Source: Aquisphaera giovannonii
Lineage (GTDB): Bacteria; Planctomycetota; Planctomycetia; Isosphaerales; Isosphaeraceae
Assembly (NCBI RefSeq): GCF_008087625.1
Contig: NZ_CP042997.1
Location: 1,736,001-1,800,000 of the forward strand
Length of the DNA: 64,000 nt
Direction: 5' to 3'
A program made the position numbers and the translations under genes. This document shows, piece by piece, positions 24,885 to 34,800 of the stretch (position 1 is the stretch's first letter; each line of letters begins with the position of its first letter). The notes below the pieces were generated by a model. That model saw nothing but the letters and a program-made list of their open reading frames with translations. It was not told the DNA's origin and ran no database searches.

Positions 24885-25682
24885 ATGACCGGATCGCCCC
24901 CCCCTGCCCCGTCCCGCGTCGCCGTCGTCACGGGCGGGAGCCGCGGGATCGGCCGGGGTATCGTGGCCGAGCTGGCGGCGATCGGCTACTCGGTCGCGAT
25001 CAATTATCGCGAGGACCACGCGGCCGCGGAGGCCTGCCGGCGGGAGGCCGAGGCGCGGGGGGCGCCGACGGCCTCGACCTTCCGGGCCGACGTCGCCGGC
25101 CTCGCCGACGGGCGTCGCCTCCTCGGGGAGGTGCTCGCTCGGTTCGGACGCATCGACCTCTGGGTGAACAACGCGGGCGTCGCGCCGGCGGCCAGGCTCG
25201 ATCTCCTCGAGGCCACGCCCGAGAGCTGGGACCGAGTCCTCGGCACCAACCTTCGGGGCCCGTTCTTCCTGACCCAGGCCGTGGCGAGCGAGCTGATCCG
25301 GCTCCGCGAGGGCGGGATCGTCCCCGATCCGCAGGTCGTATTCATCACCTCCGTGTCCAGCGCGTTCGCCAGCGTCAATCGGGCGGACTATTGCGTCGCC
25401 AAGGCGGGGCTCAGCATGGTGGCGCAACTCTTCGCCGCCCGCCTGGCCCCCCACGGGATCCGGGTCTATGAGGTCCGGCCCGGGATCATCGACACCGACA
25501 TGACCCGCCCGGTTCACGACGCCTACTCCGAGCGGCTCGCCGCGGGCCTCGCGCCGATCCGACGATGGGGCACCCCCGAGGACGTGGGCCGGGCCGTGGC
25601 CGCCCTCGCCGCGGGCAGCCTGGGCTACTCCACCGGCGAGGTCATCCACGTCGACGGCGGGATGCACCTCCGCACGCTCTGA
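24885..25682 (+). CDS. short-chain dehydrogenase/reductase (3-oxoacyl-ACP-reductase-like)
   Basis: A 265-residue classical SDR with a Rossmann fold: TGGSRGIGRGI (cofactor loop), NNAGVAPAARL, catalytic Ser in ITSVSSAFAS, YCVAKAG (catalytic Tyr and Lys), and RPGIIDTDMT. The C-terminal STGEVIHVDGGMHLRTL is typical of FabG-like members. NADP preference is suggested by Arg after the Gly-rich loop. Substrate unknown; the annotation style is usually 3-ketoacyl-ACP reductase. ATG 24885 has GAGGAGG upstream. The gene stands alone. Confidence 0.9.
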   Translation: MTGSPPPAPSRVAVVTGGSRGIGRGIVAELAAIGYSVAINYREDHAAAEACRREAEARGAPTASTFRADVAGLADGRRLLGEVLARFGRIDLWVNNAGVAPAARLDLLEATPESWDRVLGTNLRGPFFLTQAVASELIRLREGGIVPDPQVVFITSVSSAFASVNRADYCVAKAGLSMVAQLFAARLAPHGIRVYEVRPGIIDTDMTRPVHDAYSERLAAGLAPIRRWGTPEDVGRAVAALAAGSLGYSTGEVIHVDGGMHLRTL

Positions 25683-25889
25683 CCCCACCGGGTGCCGGCC
25701 TGGTCACAGCGTCCCGCCCGCCGTCGTACGGTCGTGGGCGAAGCTCGCGGCGGCAAGGACGGGCCGGCACGGCATTTGGGACATCGACGATCCGAACCGA
25801 CTTCCCGAGCGTACAATACCGAGGGACGCTCTGCGCCCGGTGGATTCACGTCGGGCGGGCGCGTTGTCGATGGCCGGCACCGTTGATGG

Positions 25890-28800
25890 ATGCAGAAGAC
25901 GATGTCCCAGAGCGACCCACCGAGCACCGAGCTGACGCGGCACCAATATGGTAGCTATCGCGTCCTCCATCCGCTCGGCTCGGGGGGCATGAGCTCCGTC
26001 TATCGGGCCGTCCACGAGGATACCGGCCACGAGGTCGCCCTGAAGGTCCTGCCGCCGGGCCTCGCCAGGAATCCGATCGCGCTGCAGCGGTTCCTCCGCG
26101 AGGCGCGGAGCGCCGAGCGCCTCGAGCACCCGAACGTCGTCTCGATCTACGACCGGGGGGTGGATCGGGGCAGGAACTACATCGTCCTGGAGTACGTGGA
26201 AGGGGGCGACCTCCACGGCTACGTCCAGGTGAACGGACCCCTCGTCGTCGGCGAGGCGGTCCACATCATCCGCGACGTCGCGGACGGGCTGGGATACGCG
26301 TCCCGCCTGGGGCTGGTCCACCGGGACGTGAAGCCCTCCAACATCCTCCGCAGCAGCTCGGGCGAGATCAAGATCACCGACCTCGGCCTGGCGCTCCAGT
26401 CGGACCTGGAGGACGAACGAGTCACCCGCGAGGGGACCACGGTCGGGACGGTCGACTACATGGCGCCGGAGCAGGCGCGAGACAGCCGGGCGGCCAGCGA
26501 GCGCAGCGACATCTACTCGCTCGGGTGCACGTTCTACTACCTGCTGGCGGGGATCCCGCCCTTCCCCGGCGGGGACATCACGGACAAGCTCACCCGCCAC
26601 GCCCGCTCGGCCCCGCCGGACATCCGCGACCTCCGGCCGGACGTGCCGGTCGAGCTCGCCCGGCTCATCCAGAGGATGATGGCCAAGCGACCGGAGGACC
26701 GCTTCGCCAGCTTCGATGAGCTCATCCGGGCCCTCGATCAGGTGGCCCTGCCGCCCCCCGCCGACGGACCGGGCGTCTCGCTCGTCCCCCTGGAGGGCCC
26801 GCCCGAGGGCCGCCCCCGCATCCCGGTCGTCGCCCTGGGCGGGGCGCCGCGGCCCCCCTCCTCGGTCCCCGAAATCTCGCTGGCGAACCTCGACCTGGAC
26901 GAGGACTCGCCGCTGGATGCCGGGCGGGCGGGGGGAGCCGGGTCGGGGAGCAATGGCCTCGGCTCCTTCCCGGCCGCGCCCCTGCCCCGGCTGCCCGCCG
27001 CCGAGATCGCGGGGGCGGGCCCGGGGGGCCATCCCGGGGGCTCGACGTCGTTGGGGGGTTGGGCGGCCCTCTTCACCGCGGTCGGGCTGATCTTCATCCT
27101 GTCCGTCGTCCTCATCGACCGCCTGGTCCGCACCGGGCCCGACGATCCGAGGTTCGCGGCCGAACTCGCCCCCGAGGACGACGGGGAGGAGGAAACCGCT
27201 CCTGCCCTCGCCTCCCGCCCGCCGGAGCCCGAGCCCGAGGCCGCCACGGTCAGGCCGATGACGACCGTACCGGGCCCGGTCCGGAAGCCGCCGGTCCCCG
27301 TCCCCCCGGATCCCGAATCGACCTGGGCGGAGCCGGAGGACCCGGACGTCCGGCCCAGGCGGGAGGCCTTCTCCGACGAGATCCTGAGGGCTTACCTCCC
27401 CGACTGGGCCCTCGTCCCTGTGCCGACGAGGCTCGAGGGCCCGCTCACGGTCGTCCGGCGAGTCCCCGCCATCCGGGATGCCTCGGTGGTCAACACCCTC
27501 CGCGCGGGCCTCGAGAAGACGAAGGGCACGATCGAGATCGCCGATGAGGGCCCCTTCTCCATCTCCACCCCCCTGCTCTCCACCGAGAACCGGATGGTCC
27601 GGGCGCGTCCCGGGTATCGGCCCGTGATCCGGGTGGAGGCGTCGCCGGCCCCCGCGGCCCGCCAGTTGCCGGGCCTGGTGACGCTCGAGTCGAAGGGCCT
27701 GGTGCTCGACTCGCTGGACTTCGTCGTCAACCTCCGGGACGCCGGCGCCTCCGGGGTCGTCCTGTTCCATTGTCGGGACGCCAGCCTGACGATCCGGAAC
27801 TGCACGTTCACCCTGGTGAACCCCAAGAACATCCCCGTCACCCTGTTCCACGGGGAGGGCGATCCCGCGCGGGGCGCCCGGATTCGCCTCGAAGGGTGCC
27901 TCTTCCGGGGCCCGTTCGCGACCGCCCTATCGATGGGAGGCGGCCCGGTGGACGCCGCGATCCGGGACACCGTCGTCATCGGCGGCCAGTCGGCCACCGT
28001 CCGGGAGCTGGAGCAGTCGCCGGGCCATCGGGTGTCGATCGTCGGCGCGGTGATCGGCGGACGTGGCCCGTGCGTGGCCCTGGGCGAGCCCTCGCCGGGC
28101 CCGACCGGGAAGCCGCTGGTCGTCCGCGCCTATCGGACGGTCCTCGGCCGGTTCCAGGGGGCCGGGATCGCGAGCGTCATCGCCGCCCTGAAGGCCGGCG
28201 TGCCGGCCCAGTCGGTCTCCTGGTCGGGCGATCACAACCTCTTCGCGGGGTGGAAGGGCTTCTTCGCTCACGGCCCGGAGGCCATCGTGCTCGTGGATGG
28301 GCTCGCGGGGGTCCGTTCCACGTGGAACGGCTCGGACCGCAACAGCCGAGAGGTCCTCGCCGCCTGGCCCGACCTGGAGGGATCGACGTGGGCCCCGCCC
28401 TCCATCCTCGGCCCGTTCGTGCCCGGCTTCGAGGCCCTCCTCGACGGCCTACCCCGGCCGCGTCCCTTCCTGGACGCCAGGACCGTCTCGGCCTTCCCGG
28501 AGCCCATGATCCCCACCCCCCTGGTCGTGGCCATGGAATCCGCGAACCCGGCGGCCATGGACGGCCCGGGCCGGGTCCTCCTCCCGTCCAAGCCGAGGGC
28601 CGCCCCGCGGATAGCCGGCATCCCCGCCGCGGCCCCCACGGGTCCCGCCGCAACGCTCGACGGCGAGATGCTGCTGGATTGCGACAGCCCCGAGTGGCAC
28701 GGCGACCTCGGCTACTTCCTCAGGGAAAAGATCGGCCCGGGGATGAAGCACGCGAGGGTCCGCGTGACGGGCTCCGGGCCGTTCCGGTGCTCGGCCGTCC

Positions 28801-29837
28801 GCCTGCCGGACGGCCTGCTGCTCGAGCTGAGGGTCGCGCCGCCGGCCCGGCCGGAGGCGGGCTGGCTCACCTGGCAGCCCGACCCGGGGCAGCAAGGCAA
28901 GGCCCTCATCGAGCTCAAGGGGGGCGGGATCCTCCTCAGCCAGGCTCATTTCCAGACGGAGCCGTCGGCACCGCTGGAGTCGCTCATCCACGTGGAGGAC
29001 GGGCACCTGATCCTCCATCGCTGCCTGATCGCGGCCCCCCCGAGGGCGGAGGGCGGCTCCGGCCGCCTGGTGACCTTCCGCGCCGCGACGACGCGGCCGG
29101 GCGTCGGGCCGCCGTCGTCGGGACTCTTCGTCCGGGAGCCGGGCCGCCCCACGTGCGTGATCGCCGACAGCACCCTGATCAGCAACGCCGCCGCGGTCCG
29201 ACTGGAGCTCGGCCGGGGCCAGGCGGCGATCGCCGGGTCGGCCATCGCCGCGGCAACCGACGCGATCGAGCTGGCACCCTCGCGGGTGGCGAGGAGCCGG
29301 TTCGAAGCCGACATCGTCCTCGAGCGCTGCACGATCACCTCGGAGTCGAATCTACTCCGCCTCGAACCGTGGCCCGGCAATCCGCCCGGCCCCGACAGGC
29401 CCTGGCTGGTCACCACCCGCTCCTGCGCGTTCCTGGGCACCTACGATCGCCGCGTGTCCCTCACCACCCTGCTCCGCGTCGACGAGGAGGCCATGGCGGG
29501 CGGCGCCCTCTTCTGGGAGGCCCGGGGCGATGCGCTGGACGTCGACGCGTTCACGGCGGCCGGCGCGGACACGCCCCAGCTCCTCCTCCGCGACGTGGCG
29601 TTCCAGTGGGTCGCCTTCTGGGGGTCGAACCACGTCGCCCACGTGACGGGGCCCCGGGCCGGGACGAGCCGCCCGGGCGCCCGCCTCCTCGAGAAGCTCA
29701 AGCCCGGGCGGGTCGACCCGGCCGGCCTGATCCTCGACCCGACCTATCACCCGGACCGGCCGGCGCTCGACTTCGGGGCCGACCTCTCGCGACAGGGCAT
29801 CCGCCCCAGGCCGTCCGGGACCGCCCGCCGATACTGA
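25890..29837 (+). CDS. transmembrane Ser/Thr protein kinase with large beta-helix-like ectodomain
   Basis: A 1315-residue protein. Kinase domain about 22-290: LGSGGMSSVYRA, Lys52 in VALKVL, catalytic Asp146 in HRDVKPSNIL, Asp164 in ITDLGLA, and GTVDYMAPEQ. A Pro-rich linker leads to one transmembrane helix (about 390-411, AALFTAVGLIFILSVVLIDR). An acidic Pro-rich segment to ~500 and about 800 exported residues follow. These contain two similar halves with right-handed beta-helix (pectate-lyase-like) strands, such as GLVLDSLDFVV / LTIRNCTFTLV and GILLSQAHF / LILHRCLIA. The ectodomain probably senses a ligand outside the membrane. A start at Met5 (25902) is equally possible. Confidence 0.9.
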   Translation: MQKTMSQSDPPSTELTRHQYGSYRVLHPLGSGGMSSVYRAVHEDTGHEVALKVLPPGLARNPIALQRFLREARSAERLEHPNVVSIYDRGVDRGRNYIVLEYVEGGDLHGYVQVNGPLVVGEAVHIIRDVADGLGYASRLGLVHRDVKPSNILRSSSGEIKITDLGLALQSDLEDERVTREGTTVGTVDYMAPEQARDSRAASERSDIYSLGCTFYYLLAGIPPFPGGDITDKLTRHARSAPPDIRDLRPDVPVELARLIQRMMAKRPEDRFASFDELIRALDQVALPPPADGPGVSLVPLEGPPEGRPRIPVVALGGAPRPPSSVPEISLANLDLDEDSPLDAGRAGGAGSGSNGLGSFPAAPLPRLPAAEIAGAGPGGHPGGSTSLGGWAALFTAVGLIFILSVVLIDRLVRTGPDDPRFAAELAPEDDGEEETAPALASRPPEPEPEAATVRPMTTVPGPVRKPPVPVPPDPESTWAEPEDPDVRPRREAFSDEILRAYLPDWALVPVPTRLEGPLTVVRRVPAIRDASVVNTLRAGLEKTKGTIEIADEGPFSISTPLLSTENRMVRARPGYRPVIRVEASPAPAARQLPGLVTLESKGLVLDSLDFVVNLRDAGASGVVLFHCRDASLTIRNCTFTLVNPKNIPVTLFHGEGDPARGARIRLEGCLFRGPFATALSMGGGPVDAAIRDTVVIGGQSATVRELEQSPGHRVSIVGAVIGGRGPCVALGEPSPGPTGKPLVVRAYRTVLGRFQGAGIASVIAALKAGVPAQSVSWSGDHNLFAGWKGFFAHGPEAIVLVDGLAGVRSTWNGSDRNSREVLAAWPDLEGSTWAPPSILGPFVPGFEALLDGLPRPRPFLDARTVSAFPEPMIPTPLVVAMESANPAAMDGPGRVLLPSKPRAAPRIAGIPAAAPTGPAATLDGEMLLDCDSPEWHGDLGYFLREKIGPGMKHARVRVTGSGPFRCSAVRLPDGLLLELRVAPPARPEAGWLTWQPDPGQQGKALIELKGGGILLSQAHFQTEPSAPLESLIHVEDGHLILHRCLIAAPPRAEGGSGRLVTFRAATTRPGVGPPSSGLFVREPGRPTCVIADSTLISNAAAVRLELGRGQAAIAGSAIAAATDAIELAPSRVARSRFEADIVLERCTITSESNLLRLEPWPGNPPGPDRPWLVTTRSCAFLGTYDRRVSLTTLLRVDEEAMAGGALFWEARGDALDVDAFTAAGADTPQLLLRDVAFQWVAFWGSNHVAHVTGPRAGTSRPGARLLEKLKPGRVDPAGLILDPTYHPDRPALDFGADLSRQGIRPRPSGTARRY
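28313..28330. other. 18-bp perfect palindrome, parS-like, inside the kinase gene
   Basis: CCGTTCCACGTGGAACGG is its own reverse complement. The inner 14 bases differ from GTTTCACGTGAAAC only by a symmetric T-to-C/A-to-G pair. It falls within coding sequence. Confidence 0.45.
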
Positions 29838-29924
29838 TCCACTCCGCGACGCATTTACGCCCCGACCACCGGTCGCGATAATACGTACTGGAGATCATCA
29901 GGGCCGCGCGAGGAGGATACGGTC

Positions 29925-30791
29925 GTGAGCGGACTCCGGCGAGGTTATCGGACCAAGGCGATGCTCGCGGCCGCGATCCTGGGCTCCCTGGGATCGGCGC
30001 GGGCGGACGACCAGCCGTCGGGCACCTCCACCAAGCACCGGCCCCGGCCGCAAGGTCCGGGCGTCGCCGTGGGGGCGACGGGCGGAATCGGCTGGCGCAA
30101 TTACTGGGTGCCCTACTTCGCCGTCGGCCTCCCGGACGGCGAGGTCGCCTACTACGTCCCGCCCCCCATCCTCTACACCCCGGCCGGGCCCGTGATCGGC
30201 GCCGGCCCGCTGGCCGCCCCGGTCCCCGTCTCCATCCAGCGAGGGCCGCTCGCGCCCGCGCCGCCGCCCGGCCTGGTGCCCGAGCCCGCCCCGAAGCGGC
30301 CCGGCCCCGCGCCGATCGCGCGGAAGGAGTCGGCCCGGGCCGCCCAGCTCGTCGTGCTCGGCGACCGGCATTTCAAGGCGGCGAACGTCAAGCGCGCCGA
30401 GGAGCGATACCAGCAGGCGGAGAAGCTCGACCCGAGCTCCGCGACGGCCCAGCTCCGGATGGCCCAGGTGGCGATCGTCCGCGAGCGCTACGCGGAGGCG
30501 GCCCAGCGGCTCCGCGACGCGCAGACGGCGCAGCCCGGCTGGATCGCCGCGACCCCGGACATCCAGTCCCTCTACGGCGAGCCCCAGGAATTCGCGAGGC
30601 ACCTCAACCGGCTGGAATCGCACCTCCAGGCCCATCCCGAGGACCGCGACGCCTGGCTCGTCCTCGGGGCCGAATGGTACCTCTCCGGCCGGACGGCGCG
30701 CGCCGCCGACGTCTTCGCCCGGATCGACGACCCTCACCGCAAGCCGGACATCGCGCTGGCGGCGTTCCTCGAAGCCACGAGACAGCACTGA
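29925..30791 (+). CDS. secreted TPR-like repeat protein
   Basis: A 288-residue product from GTG 29925, with a strong ribosome site (AGGAGGA). The signal peptide is RTKAMLAAAILGSLGSARA. Residues 35-105 are Gly/Pro/Tyr-rich; 105-135 are Pro-rich. From about 140 there are helical TPR-type repeats (LGDRHFKAANVKRAEERYQQ AEKLDPSS; MAQVAIVRERYAEAAQRLRD). Such proteins act as scaffolds in the periplasm or at the surface. It ends 4 nt before the next gene, with which it is probably co-transcribed. Confidence 0.78.
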   Translation: MSGLRRGYRTKAMLAAAILGSLGSARADDQPSGTSTKHRPRPQGPGVAVGATGGIGWRNYWVPYFAVGLPDGEVAYYVPPPILYTPAGPVIGAGPLAAPVPVSIQRGPLAPAPPPGLVPEPAPKRPGPAPIARKESARAAQLVVLGDRHFKAANVKRAEERYQQAEKLDPSSATAQLRMAQVAIVRERYAEAAQRLRDAQTAQPGWIAATPDIQSLYGEPQEFARHLNRLESHLQAHPEDRDAWLVLGAEWYLSGRTARAADVFARIDDPHRKPDIALAAFLEATRQH

Positions 30792-30795
30792 GCCC

Positions 30796-31737
30796 ATGCC
30801 CCGCCTCGATCGATATTACGCCGCGGCGTGCCAGGTCGACCTCCCCTGCCCTCGGCACCGCGACGAGATCGCCGGCCGCGTCGGCCATCTCCTCGGGATG
30901 GTGGACCGGGCGGTCGTCGGTTATGAGCCGTTCTTCGACGTCCGGCTCGTGGTCTTCCCCGAGTTCGCCCACGCCGCCCCGGTCTACGAGACGGCCGAGG
31001 AGCTGGCCGACAAGCTGGCCGTGCCGATCCCCAACGAGCACACCGACGCGTACGCGAGGAAGGCCCGCGAGCGCGGGATCTTCATCCAGACCGGGACGTT
31101 CCTGGAGGTCGACCCGGGGTGGCCCGGGTCGGTCTTCAACACGACCTGCCTGATCGGCCCCGAGGGCCTGCTCAGCCGCTATCGCAAGGTCAATCCGTGG
31201 CTCCCCTGGGAGGTCCACGCGAGCCCCCACGACCTGCCCGGCTACGACGAGCCGCTCTTCCCGGTCGTCGAGACGGAGATCGGCCGCCTGGGCGCGGCGA
31301 TCTGCTACGACTGGCTGTTCCCCGAGGCGATCCGGGCCCTGGCGTTGCAAGGCGCGGAGGTCCTGATCCGCGTCTCCGCGTACATGGATCCCTGGGGGGC
31401 GACCCCGCCGATGGACTGGTGGACGCTGTTCAACCGGGCCCGGGCGGCCGAGAACTTCGCCTACGTCGTGGCCGCGAACCAGGCGGCGAGCGCCGCCAAC
31501 TACCCGCCGTTCTCCTGGCCCGGCGGCAGCATGATCGTGGACTACGACGGCCGCATCCTGGCCCAGGCCGACCCGGGGCCCGGCGAGAAGATCGTCGTGG
31601 GGCCGATCGACCTCGCCTCCCTCCGCGCCGAGAGGGCCCGCCGCCGCGGCCATCATCTGCTTTCCCATATCCGGGCGGAGGCCTATACTAGCCTCTACGC
31701 CGCGCCCATCCATCCGCCCGCGCGACGTTTCCCGTGA
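30796..31737 (+). CDS. carbon-nitrogen hydrolase (nitrilase/aliphatic amidase family)
   Basis: A 313-residue CN-hydrolase with the Glu-Lys-Cys triad: Glu56 (VVFPEF), Lys131 (SRYRKVNPW) and nucleophile Cys170 (LGAAICYDWLFPEAIR). The family hydrolyses amides, nitriles or carbamoyl groups, releasing ammonia in most cases. Exact substrate is not readable from sequence; aliphatic amidase or N-carbamoyl amino-acid amidase-like enzymes are closest in appearance. It begins 4 nt after the TPR gene. Its stop codon lies in a parS-like sequence. Confidence 0.88.
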   Translation: MPRLDRYYAAACQVDLPCPRHRDEIAGRVGHLLGMVDRAVVGYEPFFDVRLVVFPEFAHAAPVYETAEELADKLAVPIPNEHTDAYARKARERGIFIQTGTFLEVDPGWPGSVFNTTCLIGPEGLLSRYRKVNPWLPWEVHASPHDLPGYDEPLFPVVETEIGRLGAAICYDWLFPEAIRALALQGAEVLIRVSAYMDPWGATPPMDWWTLFNRARAAENFAYVVAANQAASAANYPPFSWPGGSMIVDYDGRILAQADPGPGEKIVVGPIDLASLRAERARRRGHHLLSHIRAEAYTSLYAAPIHPPARRFP

Positions 31738-31740
31738 AAC
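31727..31740. other. parS-like site at the end of the amidase gene
   Basis: GTTTCCCGTGAAAC matches GTTTCACGTGAAAC at 13 of 14 positions. It includes the TGA stop of the amidase gene. Confidence 0.5.
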
Positions 31741-31853
31741 CCCGAGTGCTCGGCTCGCAGCCCGATCACGGCGGCGAGCCCTCGCGGCGACCGGGGTGAA
31801 CGGGAGAGTCGCCCGATCGTGCGATCATTCATCTTCCTCGTTCGAGGCCCTCC

Positions 31854-34800
31854 ATGAGTCGTCTCCCGGGAGTCGCCCCGCCCCGCCGTCTCGCGATCCT
31901 CCTCATCATGGCCTTCTCGGGCATCGCCTGCCGCTCCCGCGAAGAGCCCGCCGCCGGGCCCCCCGCGGCACAACGACCCCAGTCCCAGCACGCCGGCTCG
32001 ACGGAGCCCGCCCCGCGCCCGGCGGAGCTGAAGGACGAGATCCCGCCCGCCGAGCTCGACGCGGTCCTCGCGGCCTCCTACCGGGGCGCGGGGCTGATGG
32101 AGCAATTCGAGTACGCCAAGGCCTCCAAGGAATTCCGGGAGGTCCGCCGGCGGGCCCCCGGCTGGATCCCGGGCTCGATCAACCTCGCCATCGCGCTCCT
32201 GAACATGTCGGGCGAGGAGGCCGAGGCCTCCAAGTCGGCCGGCGGCGAGGCCCCCAAGGGGAACTTCGACGAGGCGCTCGAGCTGCTCCGCGAGGTCCTC
32301 GATCGCTCGCCGGACAACCCGCACGCGCACTTCTGCACGGGCATCATCCTCCAGCAGCAAGGGCTGCTCCCCGAGGCCTACAAGCACTTCTCACGGGTCA
32401 CCCAGATCGACCCCCTGGACGCGGCGGCCTGGTACTGGGCGGCGAGCACGCTCACCGATCCCGCGAACCCCCAGGCGTCCGTCAGCCCGGCCCTGGCCAA
32501 GGAGCAGGCCGCGCTCTACCAGAAGGCGCTGGACCTCGACCCCTACCTCACCCAGGCCATCTACAAGCTCTCCGTCGTCTCGCGGATGGCCGGCGACCCG
32601 AATCGCCAGAAGGCCCTCCTGGAGCTCTGGAACAAGATCAATCCGGATCGCCCCCAGCCGGTGCCCGGGCCGGGCAACTCGGCCGCGAAGGTCTACGGCG
32701 AGATGGGCAAGTACGCCACCGTCACCGGCCTGCCTCGCCCCCGGGGCAAGGACCAGGCGGCCCCGCTGCCGCCGCGGTTCGACCCGGCCCGTCCGCTCGT
32801 CGTGACGCTGGCGGCCGGGGACCGCTGGGCGAAGCCCGAGGACTTCCGCGGCCCGGCCGCCGTGATCGGCCGGGCCCGGGCCCGCTTCGGCGCGGCCGTC
32901 GCGGCGTTCGACGCGGACGGCGACGGCAAGGCCGACCTGTACCTCGCCGCGTCGGTCGTCGGGCCGAAGGGGCTCCGCGACGCCCTGCTCCTGAACCGCG
33001 GCGAGGCGGGCTTCGAGGACGTCACCGCCCGGTTCGGGCTGCCGATGGACCGCGCCAGCCTGGGCGTCGCCGCCGCCGACTTCGACGCCGACCGCCGCGT
33101 CGACCTCTTCCTGACGGGCGTCGGCAAGAACGCCCTCCTGAGGAACCGCGACGGCTCGGGCTTCGAGGACCTGGGCGAGGCCCTCAAGCCGGCCGGCCCC
33201 CCGGCCGTCGCGCTCCAGGCCCGCTGGCTGGACCTCGACCAGGACGGGGACCTCGACCTGTTCCTCGTGAACCATTGCGCGGCGGAGCTCGCCGACAAGG
33301 CCTTCGTCCCGGGCCAGCCGCCGCCGCCGGGGATCGCCTGCACGGCCTATCGGAACGACGGCCAGCCGGAGGCGGTCCCCGGGTCGCCGCAGCCGGCCTG
33401 GGCCCCGATGGCCACCGCCTGGGACAAGGGCCGCGTGAAGTCCGGCCTGTCGGTGGTCCTCACGCCCTGGCCCGACGCCGCGGCCCCTTCCGCGGGCCCC
33501 GCGGCCTATACCGGGGTCGCGGCCCTCGACGTCGATGCGGACCGCGACCTGGACCTCATCCTCGCCGCCGACGGGGCGCCGCCCGTCGCCATGCTCAACG
33601 ACCGGCTCGGCCGGTTCCACGCGGCGCAGGTGGAGCTGCCGTCGTCCCTGGAGGGCACGTCCGGGCTGCTGGTCGCGGACCTCGACCAGGACGGCATGTC
33701 GGACCTGGTCGCCGCGTCGGCGTCCGGGGCGGTCCAGGCGCTCCGGAACGCGACCGAGCGGAAGACCGAGGCCGAGACGAAGCTGCGGTTCGAGGCCTTC
33801 GCCGCCAACGCACGCTCCTGGAACGCCGCCGCCGCCGCGGACCTGGATCTCGACGGACTGCCGGACGTCGTCGGCCTCGAGCCGTCCTCCGGGAAGGCCC
33901 CGGGCCGCACGCCGTCCTGGGCCCGGAATGAGGGGACTCGCCTCGCCCGCGTCGACTGGCCGGTCGCGGCGGAGACGCCCGGCGCGGCCGGGCTGGCGAT
34001 CGCGGACCTCGCCGGCGACCCGCTGCCCGACCTGCTACTCGCCCGCGACGGGGAGCCGCCGGCGCTCGCCCTGAACCGCGGCAACGGCCACCATTGGCTG
34101 TCGCTGGAGCTGGCCGGCCACTGGCGCGTGAAGCCCGAGCTGATGCGGACCAACTCCCACGGCCTGGGCACGCGCGTCCTCGTCGAGGGCCAGGACACGC
34201 ACGTCGCCCACGAGCACACGACCCCGGAGACCGGGCTCGCGCAGTCGATCGGGCCGGTGGTCCTCGGCCTCGGCAAGCGGGACGCCGCGGAGCTGCTCCA
34301 CCTGCGCTGGCCCGACGGCGTCATGCAGTGCGAGCTGAACGTCGCCGCCGACCAGAAGCGGGCGATCGGCGAGAACAACCGCAAGACGGGTTCCTGCCCG
34401 GTCCTGTTCACCTGGGACGGTTCGAAGTTCGCCTGCCTGGGCGACTTCCTGGGCGGCGGCGGGCTCGGCTACCTCGTCGCGCCGGGCGTGTACGGCCAGC
34501 CGGACCGCGACGAGGCCGTGGCCATCGGGCCCTCACAGCTCCGCGAGGAGCAGGGTGCGTATCGGCTCTCGATCACCGAGCCGATGGACGAGATCGCCTA
34601 CCTGGACCACGTCCGGCTCGACGTGGTCGACAGCCCGCCGGGCGTCACCAGCACCCCGGACGAGCGGTTCGCGCCGACGGGCAACCGGCCGACCGGCGAG
34701 CTGATCGCCTGGCGACGGGCCGTCGAGCCCGAGCACGCGACCGACCTCGCCGGCCGGGACGTGGCCGAGGCGCTCCGCCACTTCGACCGGGTGACGGTGG

